From: an uncultured Flavobacteriaceae bacterium
GTDB taxonomy: Bacteria; Bacteroidota; Bacteroidia; Flavobacteriales; Flavobacteriaceae
DNA length: 64,000 bases
Direction of reading: 5' to 3'
NCBI GenBank assembly: GCA_937136455.1
Contig: CAKZOO010000066.1
Coordinates: 92,517 to 156,516, forward strand
Every line of letters begins with the position of its first letter. The stretch's first letter is position 1. The translations under genes were made by a program, and so were the position numbers. Positions 16,548-25,547 of the stretch are shown here, piece after piece. The notes beneath the pieces were generated by a model, which saw only the letters and a program-made list of their open reading frames with translations, searched no databases and had not been told where the DNA came from.

Positions 16548-18866
16548 ATGAAACGACTTAACAAACTATTTTCACTTCTTTTTATCGGTGTTTCTATGGT
16601 AGTTACTGCCCAAGAAGAAGCTCCGAAAAGAGAGGGAGGACATGAGAATCAAAGTAAATTCAGACAGTTGTATCAAGAGTTTGCTTCGCCAAACACTTAT
16701 AGATCTGCTTCTGGTGCTCCAGGTCCTGATTATTACCAACAACAGGCTAATTACAAAATGAATATTGTTCTCGATGACAAGAATGCGAGAATTGATGGAG
16801 AGGAAACGATTACCTATATCAATAATTCTCCTGATGCTTTAGAGTTTTTATGGTTACAACTCGATCAAAACGTTAGAGCTAAGGATTCTAAATCACCTCT
16901 TAGAGACGGTAGTGGTGTTCCATTGGCACAACAAGCTTCTGCTTTTGCTTCATCTTACCTAACGGAACCTTTTGACGGAGGATTTAATATTCTTTCAGTT
17001 ACAGATGAGCGTGGAGCTCCTATGCGTCACACCATCAATCAAACCATGATGCGTATTGATCTCTACAAACCGTTGGCTTCTGGAGAATCGGTTAGTTTTA
17101 ATATCAAGTGGTGGTATAATATTCCTGATCACACTGTTAATAGAGCGCGTTCTGGTTATGAGTACTTTGCAAAAGACGGTAACAGAGCCTATGTAATCGC
17201 TCAATTCTTTCCAAGAATGGCCGTTTACAGTGATGTAGAGGGGTGGCAAAACCATCAATTTTGGGGATCAGGTGAATTCGCATTAACCTTTGGAGACTAC
17301 GAGGTAAGTATCACCGTGCCAGAAGACCATATTGTTGATGGAACTGGTGAACTTCAGAACAGAAAACAAGTATTTTCAAGAGAAATGATGAGTCGCTATG
17401 AACAGGCTAGCAAATCTTATTCTGAACCTGTTATGATTGTGACTCAAGCCGAAGTTGAGGCAAAAGAAGCGGCTCACACTTCAGACAATCCGCCTTCAAA
17501 AACAAAGACTTGGGAATTTAAGGCTCAAAATGTAAGAGATTTTGCGTTTGCATCTTCACGAAAATTCATCTGGGATATGATGGCTGTAAAAATTGGAAAT
17601 AGAGATGTGATGGCTGTTTCCATGTACCCAAAAGAAGGAAACCCACTTTGGGAAGATTGGTCTACTAAGGTTGTAGCTTCAACTTTAAAATCCTATTCTA
17701 AATACACTTTTGACTATCCTTATCCTAAGGCGATTTCAGTTCACGCGAAGAATCAAGGTATGGAGTATCCAATGATATGCTGGAACTACGGACGTCCTAA
17801 TGAAGATGGTACCTATTCGGATCGTACCAAGTACGGTATGATGAGTGTTATTATTCACGAGGTAGGACACAACTTTTTCCCGATGATTGTTAACTCAGAC
17901 GAGCGTCAGTGGGGATGGATGGATGAAGGCTTGGATACCTTTATGCAGTATTTAGCAGAGCAAGATTTTGGTGAAACTTATCCAGAGATCATCGCTCCAA
18001 ATGAAAAATATCCATCGAGAAGAGGAGACCCAGCTAAAATTGTTCCTTATATGAAAGGAGATCAAAGTTTTATTGCTCCAATTATGGCAAATCCAGAAAA
18101 TGTTTATCAACTAGGTCCAAATGCCTATGCTAAGCCAGCAACAGCATTAAACATCCTTAGAGAAACAGTAATGGGTAGAGAGCTTTTTGACAAGGCCTTT
18201 AAAACCTATGCACAACGTTGGATGTTTAAGCATCCTTCACCTGAGGATTTCTTTAGAACAATGGAAGATGCTTCTGCAGTGGATTTAGATTACTTCTGGA
18301 GAGGATGGTTCTATACAACTGATTATGTTGATATAGGAGTGAAAGGTGTTAAGAAATACTATGTGAGTAATGAACCTACAAAGGCTATGAAAGAATACAT
18401 GGCAGAGCGCAATCTTACCGAGGCAGATTTGCCACCTTTAGTGTATCTAGCTGAAGAAGGTTCAGAAGATTACAATGAGGCTCTTAAAGGTAAAGCTCCA
18501 TCAGAAACTTCTCAAACGCTTAAAGAGTATATGATGGACAACATGACTGCTGAGGAAAGAGCTGCAGTTAAAGAGCCTAAGTTTTTCTATGAGATTACTT
18601 TTGAAAAACCAGGAGGAATTCCAATGCCTCTTATTGTTTCTTATACCTATGCAGATGGTACTACAGAAGATGTAACCTATCCTGCTGAAATTTGGAGAAA
18701 GAACGATCAGGAAGTAAAACGCGTGGTTTCATCTGATAAAGAAATCGTTGGAATTGTAGTGGATCCAAAAGCTGAAACTGCTGATATCGATACGACCAAC
18801 AACAGTTGGCCAAAAGAAGAAATCAAGTCTGAATTCGACGAATTCAAAGAAAAGATGAAAGGATAA
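16548..18866 (+). CDS. Exported M1-family zinc metallopeptidase (aminopeptidase N type)
   Basis: A 772-residue protein with signal peptide (about 1-21, ending VTAQ). The gluzincin motif HEVGH is at residues 437-441, and the third zinc ligand Glu460 (WMDEGLDTF) follows at the canonical 18-residue spacing. The substrate-binding segment reads NQGMEYPM, the equivalent of GxMEN. A C-terminal extension after about residue 600 lacks an obvious T9SS sorting domain. Predicted to digest peptides in the periplasm or at the cell surface. It lies 62 bases after the DUF6702 gene. Confidence 0.92.
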   Translation: MKRLNKLFSLLFIGVSMVVTAQEEAPKREGGHENQSKFRQLYQEFASPNTYRSASGAPGPDYYQQQANYKMNIVLDDKNARIDGEETITYINNSPDALEFLWLQLDQNVRAKDSKSPLRDGSGVPLAQQASAFASSYLTEPFDGGFNILSVTDERGAPMRHTINQTMMRIDLYKPLASGESVSFNIKWWYNIPDHTVNRARSGYEYFAKDGNRAYVIAQFFPRMAVYSDVEGWQNHQFWGSGEFALTFGDYEVSITVPEDHIVDGTGELQNRKQVFSREMMSRYEQASKSYSEPVMIVTQAEVEAKEAAHTSDNPPSKTKTWEFKAQNVRDFAFASSRKFIWDMMAVKIGNRDVMAVSMYPKEGNPLWEDWSTKVVASTLKSYSKYTFDYPYPKAISVHAKNQGMEYPMICWNYGRPNEDGTYSDRTKYGMMSVIIHEVGHNFFPMIVNSDERQWGWMDEGLDTFMQYLAEQDFGETYPEIIAPNEKYPSRRGDPAKIVPYMKGDQSFIAPIMANPENVYQLGPNAYAKPATALNILRETVMGRELFDKAFKTYAQRWMFKHPSPEDFFRTMEDASAVDLDYFWRGWFYTTDYVDIGVKGVKKYYVSNEPTKAMKEYMAERNLTEADLPPLVYLAEEGSEDYNEALKGKAPSETSQTLKEYMMDNMTAEERAAVKEPKFFYEITFEKPGGIPMPLIVSYTYADGTTEDVTYPAEIWRKNDQEVKRVVSSDKEIVGIVVDPKAETADIDTTNNSWPKEEIKSEFDEFKEKMKG

Positions 18867-18888
18867 TTTCTAGATTATATTTTTTAAT

Positions 18889-18919
18889 GAAAGCGGTGCA
18901 TATGCATCGCTTTCTTTTT
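18889..18919 (+). terminator. Intrinsic terminator after the M1 peptidase gene
   Basis: Twelve-base arms GAAAGCGGTGCA/TGCATCGCTTTC form an almost unbroken stem with one G-T pair and a minimal TA centre, followed by TTTTT at 18915-18919. The last T is the first base of the tatA -7 element. Confidence 0.88.
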
Positions 18920-18926
18920 ATATTTG
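18919..18926 (+). promoter_or_regulatory. -7 element four bases before tatA
   Basis: TATATTTG, then CCTT, then the ATG at 18931. This is the same four-base spacing seen at several other genes here and implies a leaderless tatA mRNA. The element is fused to the upstream terminator. Confidence 0.6.
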
Positions 18927-18930
18927 CCTT

Positions 18931-19215
18931 ATGATGTTAAACAGTATTCTATTTATTTCTGGTGCAGAAATCTTCTTTATCATGTTCATTGTGGTCATGG
19001 TATTTGGTGCTGATAAAATTCCTGACATTGCAAGAGGTCTTGGAAAAGGGATGAGACAACTCAAAGATGCTTCTGAAGATATCAAAAGAGAAATCTATAA
19101 AAGTGCTGATAAACACGGTGTTGATGCCTCAGTAACCAAAGACATCAAAAAGGAAATAGACGAAGTTAAAGATGGTTTAGACGATTTAACAGGATCTATT
19201 AGAAGAAAATTCTAG
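18931..19215 (+). CDS. tatA: Twin-arginine translocase subunit TatA/TatE
   Basis: A 94-residue protein with one N-terminal membrane helix (about 5-26), then the family hinge FGADKIPDIARGLGKGMRQLKDA and a charged amphipathic tail. TatA oligomers form the size-adaptable pore of the Tat pathway for folded proteins. A second in-frame ATG follows immediately; the first is kept. The stop codon overlaps the convergent O-methyltransferase stop in a CTAG palindrome. Confidence 0.92.
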   Translation: MMLNSILFISGAEIFFIMFIVVMVFGADKIPDIARGLGKGMRQLKDASEDIKREIYKSADKHGVDASVTKDIKKEIDEVKDGLDDLTGSIRRKF

Positions 19216-19853
19216 AGGACTCTACTCATGGTTAACCCATCTCTAATGGGTAATAAAACCGTTTCAACTCTTGGATCAATTGCCAATTTCTTATTAAAAT
19301 CCAACAAAGCTTTTGTCGTTTTATCTTTAGGACTTAAGGGTTCTACTACTTTTCCAGTCCAGAGTACATTATCTGAAAGTATCACTGTTCCTGGTTTTGA
19401 CTTATTCAATACCGCTTCAAAATAAGCGTCGTATTGCTTTTTTTCAGCATCGATAAATACTAAATCAAACACCCTATCAAAATTGGGAATTAGTTCAACT
19501 GCATCTCCAATATACTGATGAATTTGATTTCGATAAGAACTTTTGTTAAAGTATTTATTTTGAATCGACTCCAGTTCTGGATTGACATCGATGGTGTGAA
19601 GTTCACCCTCTTTTTGAAGACCTTCTGCTAAACAAAGCGCAGAGTATCCTGTGTAAGTCCCAATTTCTAGAATGTACTTCGGATTGATGAGTTTCGAAAA
19701 CAAACTGAGAACCCTTCCCTGAAAATGCCCGGTGATCATTCTGGGTTGAATTACCTTTAAATGTGTTTCTCGACTGAGTTCACTCAAGAGTTCTGGTTCC
19801 TTTTGGGAGTGCTCTACGATATAGGATTCAATGAGTTCAGGTAAAAAATGCAT
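19212..19853 (-). CDS. O-methyltransferase (class I SAM-dependent, methyltransferase family 3)
   Basis: A 213-residue protein with the catechol-O-methyltransferase-like core: ILEIGTYTGYSALCLAEGL (about 61-79), acidic residue in TIDVNPE, metal-binding FDLVFIDAEKKQYDAYFE and LSDNVLWTGKV. Substrate unknown. It follows the MFS transporter stop directly and is probably cotranscribed with it. Confidence 0.9.
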   Translation of the reverse strand: MHFLPELIESYIVEHSQKEPELLSELSRETHLKVIQPRMITGHFQGRVLSLFSKLINPKYILEIGTYTGYSALCLAEGLQKEGELHTIDVNPELESIQNKYFNKSSYRNQIHQYIGDAVELIPNFDRVFDLVFIDAEKKQYDAYFEAVLNKSKPGTVILSDNVLWTGKVVEPLSPKDKTTKALLDFNKKLAIDPRVETVLLPIRDGLTMSRVL

Positions 19854-21011
19854 CTAGACAGTTTTATTGGTTTTAATCAGTAAATAACTACTGAGAATTA
19901 GTACAAAGATACAAGAGCTCAGTAAACCGTAAAAGCTGTATTCCAATCCAAATTGTTCAGCGGTAAGACCGAGAATAACAGGGCCTATTAAAAATCCGCT
20001 ATATCCAAAACCCGCTACTATGGTCAGTGCTTTTGCAGCGTCTATTTTTGAGGTTCTTCCAGTGATTCTAAAGAGTTCAGGAACCATTACAGAGAATCCG
20101 AGTCCTATGAGTCCGAAACCTCCGATACTAATGTAAAGATCGTTTACAAGTACTAATGTATATCCAATACAGGCTACGAGTGCACCGAGAAGTAAAACGC
20201 GTACCGATCCTATTTTTTGACTGATGCCATCACCAAAAAAACGCCCTATGGTCATCGCGATAGAAAACCCTAAAAACCCAGCCCCAAAGAGTACTGTTGG
20301 AGCCATCGTAATATCTTTGAGATAAAGTCCGCTCCAATCTGCAATCGCACCCTCAGAACCCATAATTATGAATGAAATCAAACCTAATAACAATATGGTT
20401 TTAATGTAAGACCAATCAATTTTTTCTTTTGATTCGGCTTCTCCTGTAAGACTATTGTATTCTTTTGAAAGCCAAAAGTTGATACCAATTGACAAAAGCG
20501 TCGCTATAGAAATATGCAGGACAGGATTGTTTAAGCTTGTGATGGCAAAGGTTCCCAAACCTGAAAGAGCTCCTCCCAGACTAAAGAAGCCATGCATGGC
20601 AGACATGAGATTGATTTGATCTTTTTTTTCGATGATGGTCACTAAATTATTCATCGAAATATCGAGAATTCCTTGAACAACTCCCATTGCAAATAGTGCT
20701 ATAAAAAGACCTGTAAGTGAATCGACTAAAAAGGGAAGCATATAGAGCAGTGGTAAGATTAAAACACTAAGTTTAGTCGCCCTACCGCTTCCTAAAATGG
20801 ATATGATTTTAGGCACAAATCCCATGATGCTAAAAATTCCCAGTGCAAAGGCAAAAAGAGCTATTCCTAGCTCTGCCTTATTTAAGTCGAGTTGTTCTTT
20901 GATATAGGGAATGTAAATAGCCCAAGTTCCGTAGAGAATGTTCAGTGTCGTAAATACGTATGCTACTGAAAAATAGGTTCTGTTCTTTAGAATAGCTATA
21001 AGTGAATTCAT
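19854..21011 (-). CDS. Major facilitator superfamily transporter
   Basis: A 385-residue protein with about twelve hydrophobic helices and the MFS inter-helix 8-9 motif FFGDGISQKIGSVRVLLLGA. It resembles the FucP/YbjJ-like group of small MFS permeases; the substrate cannot be assigned. The ATG at 21011 is used because the longer frame begins with TTG inside the predicted -7 element. Divergent from clpP. Confidence 0.85.
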   Translation of the reverse strand: MNSLIAILKNRTYFSVAYVFTTLNILYGTWAIYIPYIKEQLDLNKAELGIALFAFALGIFSIMGFVPKIISILGSGRATKLSVLILPLLYMLPFLVDSLTGLFIALFAMGVVQGILDISMNNLVTIIEKKDQINLMSAMHGFFSLGGALSGLGTFAITSLNNPVLHISIATLLSIGINFWLSKEYNSLTGEAESKEKIDWSYIKTILLLGLISFIIMGSEGAIADWSGLYLKDITMAPTVLFGAGFLGFSIAMTIGRFFGDGISQKIGSVRVLLLGALVACIGYTLVLVNDLYISIGGFGLIGLGFSVMVPELFRITGRTSKIDAAKALTIVAGFGYSGFLIGPVILGLTAEQFGLEYSFYGLLSSCIFVLILSSYLLIKTNKTV

Positions 21012-21029
21012 AGTCGATTTTAACAATTG

Positions 21030-21037
21030 CAAATATA
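21030..21037 (-). promoter_or_regulatory. Putative -7 element for the MFS transporter gene
   Basis: TATATTTG on the minus strand, 18 bases before the ATG at 21011. It supports the shorter start. Confidence 0.5.
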
Positions 21038-21091
21038 AACTTTAAGGATTAATTAGTGATTTTTATTATTAGCTAAAAGATTTTATAATAG

Positions 21092-21099
21092 TATATTTG
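21092..21099 (+). promoter_or_regulatory. Putative -7 element for clpP
   Basis: TATATTTG on the plus strand, 21 bases before the clpP ATG. No TTG is seen at the usual upstream spacing. Confidence 0.5.
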
Positions 21100-21120
21100 A
21101 AATAGATAAAATATGTACCA

Positions 21121-21669
21121 ATGAGTAAAGCAAAAGGAAAAATTCAAGAAAAAATAGATGAGAAATTACTCGAAGAGCGCAAGGTATTTCTCTGGGGGCA
21201 GGTAGATGATGATTCTGCAAAACACGTCATCGATCGACTATTGTATTTGGATTTAATCTCTCATGATGAAATTCAATTAATCATTAATTCTCCAGGAGGA
21301 TATGTAACCTCAGGTTTTGCGATTTACGACACTCTAAAATCACTTAAGAGTCCTGTATCAACGGTATGTTCTGGTTTAGCAGCTTCTATGGCTTCCATCT
21401 TGTTGTCTGCAGGGAAGAAGGGAAGAAGATTTATAGAGCCTCATGCACAGGTGATGATTCATCAACCAAGCGGAGGAGCTAGAGGGCAGGCATCGAATAT
21501 TGAAATTCAAGCCAGAGAAATTATCAAAACAAGAACGCTTAGCGCAGAAATTTTAGCAACTAACTGTAACCAAAATACAGATAAAGTTCTAAAAGATTTT
21601 GATAGAGACTATTGGATGAATGCTCAGGAGTCTATTGAATATGGAATTGTAGATGGAGTAAAAGAATAG
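21121..21669 (+). CDS. clpP: ClpP-family serine peptidase (short paralog)
   Basis: A 182-residue Clp protease proteolytic subunit. Catalytic residues are visible as Ser89 (GLAASMAS), His114 (VMIHQPSGG) and an Asp at about 163 (DFDRDYWM). INSPGGYV forms the oxyanion-hole strand. It is shorter than the typical flavobacterial ClpP of about 220 residues and starts FLWGQVDDDSAK, so it is probably a second ClpP rather than the clpX-linked copy; no clpX or tig gene is nearby. Confidence 0.88.
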   Translation: MSKAKGKIQEKIDEKLLEERKVFLWGQVDDDSAKHVIDRLLYLDLISHDEIQLIINSPGGYVTSGFAIYDTLKSLKSPVSTVCSGLAASMASILLSAGKKGRRFIEPHAQVMIHQPSGGARGQASNIEIQAREIIKTRTLSAEILATNCNQNTDKVLKDFDRDYWMNAQESIEYGIVDGVKE

Positions 21670-21694
21670 ATTTAAGCTCAATAAGATATCAACT

Positions 21695-21731
21695 AAAAAA
21701 AGCCTCTTAAAATCAATTAAGAGGCTTTTTT
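21695..21731. terminator. Bidirectional terminator between clpP and the convergent coiled-coil gene
   Basis: Ten-bp perfect stem AGCCTCTTAA/TTAAGAGGCT with loop AATCAA. A T run follows on the plus strand (21725-21731) and six A precede it (21695-21700), so it can stop transcription from both sides. Confidence 0.9.
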
Positions 21732-21748
21732 GTATTCCTGTTATTCGA

Positions 21749-22528
21749 TTAAATCTTATCGAATAATTTGTGCATTTTTTCTTGCTCTTCTTCAGCTAAT
21801 AGTGGGTCAACAAGAATTCTTCCTGAATGCTCATCAGTGATGATTTTCTTCCTAGAAGCGATTTCTACTTGAACCTGTGGCGGAATGGTGAAGAATGAAC
21901 CTCCAGAAGCACCTCTTTCGATTGCTACTACTGCTAAACCATTTCTAGTTTTGGTTCTAATTCTTTGGTAAGCATTGATTAAACGTTCTTCGATTTTAGC
22001 TTGAAATTCTTCAGATTTCTTAAGAAGTTCAGCTTCTTCTTTTTCAGTTTCAGCTAAAATACTATTGAGTTCACTTTTTTTGTGACCTAAGTGCTCCTCT
22101 CTGTTAGAAAGACGTTCCTTAGCTTGTTCAATAGCTTCTTTTTTGTGCTCGATTTGAGCCTTAAACTCTTTGATGTTCTTTTCGGCTAATTCGATTTCTA
22201 ATTCTTGGAATTCAATCTCTTTAGACAGCGAATTGTACTCTCTGTTGTTTCGTACGTTCTTTTGCTGCTCAGCATATTTCTTAATAGCAGCTTTTGAATC
22301 ATCAATTAAATTCTTCTTGTTAGAAATCTCAACTTTAAGAGTTTCTAAATCAGAATTTAATTTATCCAATCTAGTTTTTAATCCTGCTACTTCGTCTTCA
22401 AGATCTTCAACTTCTAAAGGAAGTTCTCCGCGAACATTTCTGATTTCGTCAATTCTCGAATCGATAAGTTGCAAATCGTACAGTGATCTTAACTTTTCTT
22501 CAACTGTAACATCTTTATTTTTTGCCAT
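21749..22528 (-). CDS. Coiled-coil protein of the C4 zinc-ribbon (CT398-like) family with all zinc ligands lost
   Basis: A 259-residue cytoplasmic protein, mostly a long antiparallel coiled coil (about 10-185). The C-terminal part corresponds to the family's zinc ribbon but reads GASGGSFFTIPPQ and TDEHSGRI. The positions expected to be two CxxC pairs are Ser208/Ser211 and Asp232/Ser235, so metal binding is unlikely. The fold is otherwise retained (IPPQ, KKIITDEHSGRILV). Function unknown. It follows nif3-like by 2 bases, a pairing that is common in bacteria. Confidence 0.85.
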   Translation of the reverse strand: MAKNKDVTVEEKLRSLYDLQLIDSRIDEIRNVRGELPLEVEDLEDEVAGLKTRLDKLNSDLETLKVEISNKKNLIDDSKAAIKKYAEQQKNVRNNREYNSLSKEIEFQELEIELAEKNIKEFKAQIEHKKEAIEQAKERLSNREEHLGHKKSELNSILAETEKEEAELLKKSEEFQAKIEERLINAYQRIRTKTRNGLAVVAIERGASGGSFFTIPPQVQVEIASRKKIITDEHSGRILVDPLLAEEEQEKMHKLFDKI

Positions 22529-22530
22529 AT

Positions 22531-23625
22531 TTAGTAATACTTAACTGGATTAGTTAGGGTCTCTGATAGAGAGGGTGCAAAATTAGGAATTTTTTTTGTA
22601 AGATACTCAACTAAAAGGTTTTTTGTAAACTGTTCACTCTCAAAATGTCCAATATCTGCCAAAAGAATACTTCCTTCAGCTTTAAAATAGTCGTGATATT
22701 TAAGGTCTGCAGTCACAAAGGCATCTGCTCCAGCTCTTTTTGCGGCCTCAATTGCAAATGCTCCTGATCCTCCTAATACGGCTACTTTAGAAATCATTTT
22801 ATCGGTATAGGCAGAGTGTTTAATCACTTCAATGCCGAATTTTCCTTTGAGTTTTGATAAGAACTGATGTTCATTTATCGGTTCTTCTAAGACTCCGATG
22901 CGCCCCATGCCAACTTCCCCGTGTGAATTGTCAAGAGTTACAATGTCATAAGCAACAGTTTCATAAGGGTGGGATTCGTTTAAGGCTTGGATCACTGAAG
23001 CTTCTTTATCAGCAGTAAACACTAATTGTAGTTGAACTTCTTCGACCTTTTCAGATTGATTGTGATTTCCAAGGGTAGGATTAGAACCTTCAAGAGGTGT
23101 AAACTCTCCTAGACCCAATGAGCTAAAGCTGCAGTTTTCATAATTTCCAATGGTCCCTGCACCAGCTTCGTATAGAGCTGACTTTACTCTTTCAACACTT
23201 TCTTTTGGAATATAAGTGCTCAATTTTTTGATCAAACCTGTTTTAGGAATCAACACCCTTACTTCTTTAAGTTTAAGTTTTTGAGCTATGGCAGCATTAA
23301 CTCCTTCCTTAACATTATCTAAAGCTGTGTGCATACTGTAGATGGCAATATCGTGCTTAATTGCTTTAATAACAGTTTTAGTGACGTAGTTAGAGGGTGT
23401 AAGTTGTTTGATACCACCGAAAATAATGGGGTGAAAGCTTACGATGAGGTTGCAGTTCTTTTCAATAGCTTCATCGACAACAGATTCTAAGGTATCTAAA
23501 GTAACTAGGATCCCACTGACCTCCTCTTGGTAATTCCCAACTAAAAGTCCAACATTGTCAAAATCCTCTGCATAAGCTAAGGGAGCTAATTCTTCTAAGA
23601 TCTGACATACTTCTTTTACAATCAT
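22531..23625 (-). CDS. Nif3-like dinuclear metal centre protein (YqfO/YbgI family)
   Basis: A 364-residue protein with the two Nif3 halves split by an inserted domain (about 130-230), as in YqfO-type members. Visible segments are DFDNVGLLVG, SFHPIIFGG, HTALDNV and, in the C-terminal half, DIGHFESEQF. In the classic family the HPIIF segment starts with two His; here the first is Phe, so one metal ligand may be missing. Proposed roles such as GTP cyclohydrolase-like activity are unproven. The ATG at 23625 fits the promoter and the family start. Confidence 0.88.
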   Translation of the reverse strand: MIVKEVCQILEELAPLAYAEDFDNVGLLVGNYQEEVSGILVTLDTLESVVDEAIEKNCNLIVSFHPIIFGGIKQLTPSNYVTKTVIKAIKHDIAIYSMHTALDNVKEGVNAAIAQKLKLKEVRVLIPKTGLIKKLSTYIPKESVERVKSALYEAGAGTIGNYENCSFSSLGLGEFTPLEGSNPTLGNHNQSEKVEEVQLQLVFTADKEASVIQALNESHPYETVAYDIVTLDNSHGEVGMGRIGVLEEPINEHQFLSKLKGKFGIEVIKHSAYTDKMISKVAVLGGSGAFAIEAAKRAGADAFVTADLKYHDYFKAEGSILLADIGHFESEQFTKNLLVEYLTKKIPNFAPSLSETLTNPVKYY

Positions 23626-23646
23626 GCTTACTTTTTTTAGGTATAA

Positions 23647-23654
23647 CAAATATA
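23647..23654 (-). promoter_or_regulatory. Putative -7 element for the nif3-like operon
   Basis: TATATTTG on the minus strand, 21 bases before the ATG at 23625. It nearly abuts the divergent lpxK promoter. Confidence 0.5.
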
Positions 23655-23661
23655 ATTATTA

Positions 23662-23669
23662 TAATTTCG
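23662..23669 (+). promoter_or_regulatory. Near-consensus -7 element four bases before lpxK
   Basis: TAATTTCG has one mismatch to TAnnTTTG and is followed by TCAT and the ATG at 23674, the same four-base spacing as at tatA and pyrE. Confidence 0.4.
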
Positions 23670-23673
23670 TCAT

Positions 23674-24663
23674 ATGAATCTAAGAACTGTATTATTATTT
23701 CCGCTGTCGCTTAAATATGCTTATGTAGTGTTTTTTCGCAATAAGTTTTATGATTGGGGAGTGTTTAAAAGTCACAGTTTTAAAACCCCAACAATCTGTG
23801 TGGGTAATATTTCTCTAGGAGGAACAGGAAAAACACCTATGATTGATTTATTGATCAATCATTATCAGAATAAGAAGGTTGTAGTACTCTCCAGAGGTTA
23901 TGGAAGAAAAACAAAGGGGCTGATTCACGCTCATAGTAATTCGACAGCTTCAGAAATAGGAGATGAGCCCAAACAGCTTCTTAGTATGCACCCAGAAATT
24001 GAACTGGTGGTTTCAGAAGCTAGAGTAAAGGGGATGCAGTATATAGAATCTCAAATAAAGCCAGACTTAGTGCTCTTAGATGATGCTTTTCAACATCGAA
24101 GTCTTAAAGCGAAGGTCAATATTTTATTAACGACCTATTCAAAACCGTATTTTAAGGATTATTACCTTCCATTAGGAACTCTAAGAGATCATAGAATCAG
24201 TGTTAATAGAGCAGATATGCTTGTGGTTACAAAGGCACCTAAGCAGGTGTGTTTAACGGATAAAAGTGAATTTAAATCACAATTTACAACAACTAAACCG
24301 ATTCATTTTGCACATTTAGAGTATGCGGAACAATGTATTGGAGAAGTGAATACGCTATCTGTTGAGGAGTTGAAAAATTCAAAAGTGAATTTGGTTACGG
24401 GGATTGCTAACCCTAAACCACTCTTGGATTATTTAACACAAAAAGGAATTGAGCTGTCTCATTATAAATATAAAGATCACCATCAATACACCAGTAAGGA
24501 TGTAGAATGTTTTACTGAAAATTCAGATGTCATATTGACGACTCAAAAAGATTTTGTCAAACTAAAAGGAATGTGTGACTCCTTATATTATATAGGAATT
24601 CAACATCAGTTAGAACAAGAAGATTTGTTTTTTAATTCCCTTGATCAACTATTGAATTCTTAG
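23674..24663 (+). CDS. lpxK: Tetraacyldisaccharide 4'-kinase
   Basis: A 329-residue inner-membrane-associated kinase that phosphorylates the lipid A precursor at the 4' position. It has an N-terminal hydrophobic segment, a P-loop in [12 protein letters not shown] (about 43-54), [14 protein letters not shown] and the acidic LLDDAFQHR motif. Length matches LpxK. The stop overlaps the convergent lipA stop by four bases. Confidence 0.94.
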   Translation: MNLRTVLLFPLSLKYAYVVFFRNKFYDWGVFKSHSFKTPTICVGNISLGGTGKTPMIDLLINHYQNKKVVVLSRGYGRKTKGLIHAHSNSTASEIGDEPKQLLSMHPEIELVVSEARVKGMQYIESQIKPDLVLLDDAFQHRSLKAKVNILLTTYSKPYFKDYYLPLGTLRDHRISVNRADMLVVTKAPKQVCLTDKSEFKSQFTTTKPIHFAHLEYAEQCIGEVNTLSVEELKNSKVNLVTGIANPKPLLDYLTQKGIELSHYKYKDHHQYTSKDVECFTENSDVILTTQKDFVKLKGMCDSLYYIGIQHQLEQEDLFFNSLDQLLNS

Positions 24664-25538
24664 GTCATGTGTTTTTGAGCCTTGTAGGAAGATCGTACTA
24701 AGGCAGAACTTTCTACATGTCTAAAGCCCATTTTTAATCCTATTTCCTCGTATTTTTTAAACTGCTCAGGGGTTATAAAATCAACTACAGGTAAATGTTT
24801 TTTTGATGGTTGTAAATACTGACCGATGGTCACAATATCTACCTTGGCATCTTTGAGATCTTTCATAGTTTCAATTACTTCCTCTTCAGTTTCACCAAGT
24901 CCTAACATGATACCAGATTTGGTTCGATTAATCCCCTGATCTTTTAAATAACGGAGAACTTCAAGAGAACGATCATACTGTGCTTGAATACGAACAGAGC
25001 GCGTCAATCTTCGAACGGTTTCCATATTGTGTGATACAACCTCTGGAGCAACTGAAACAATGCGATCTAGTTGTTTGTGGTTGCCTTGAAAATCTGGAAT
25101 GAGAGTTTCTAGTGTCGTGTTGGGGTTGAGTCTTCTAATTGCTTGAACAGTTTCAGCCCAAATAATCGAACCTCCATCCTTTAAATCATCGCGATCTACA
25201 GAAGTAATTACTGCGTGCTTGATGTTCATGATCTTAATCGACTGAGCTACCTTTTCGGGCTCTTCCCAATCAACTTGATCGGGTCTTCCAGTCTTTACCC
25301 CGCAAAAACCACAAGAACGCGTACAAATATTTCCAAGAATCATAAAGGTGGCGGTGCCTTCACCCCAGCATTCACCCATATTCGGGCAAGAACCGGAGGT
25401 ACATATGGTATGCAAATCGTATTTATCGACTAGTCCTCTTAGTTGAGTGTATTTCTTTCCAGTTGGAAGCTTAACGCGTAACCATTTAGGTTTACCAACT
25501 TTTTTAGGCTCTTCTTTTAGTGTAATCGTATCAGACAT
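24660..25538 (-). CDS. lipA: Lipoyl synthase
   Basis: A 292-residue radical-SAM enzyme that inserts two sulfurs into protein-bound octanoyl groups. The auxiliary cluster Cys46, Cys51 and Cys57 ([12 protein letters not shown]) and the radical-SAM cluster Cys72, Cys76 and Cys79 (CTRSCGFC) are both present. The C-terminal SSALVRSSY carries the Ser ligand. It is the last gene of an operon with an ECF sigma factor and a small Cys-rich membrane protein, 9 bases after the sigma gene. Confidence 0.96.
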   Translation of the reverse strand: MSDTITLKEEPKKVGKPKWLRVKLPTGKKYTQLRGLVDKYDLHTICTSGSCPNMGECWGEGTATFMILGNICTRSCGFCGVKTGRPDQVDWEEPEKVAQSIKIMNIKHAVITSVDRDDLKDGGSIIWAETVQAIRRLNPNTTLETLIPDFQGNHKQLDRIVSVAPEVVSHNMETVRRLTRSVRIQAQYDRSLEVLRYLKDQGINRTKSGIMLGLGETEEEVIETMKDLKDAKVDIVTIGQYLQPSKKHLPVVDFITPEQFKKYEEIGLKMGFRHVESSALVRSSYKAQKHMT

Positions 25539-25547
25539 AATTGCTTT

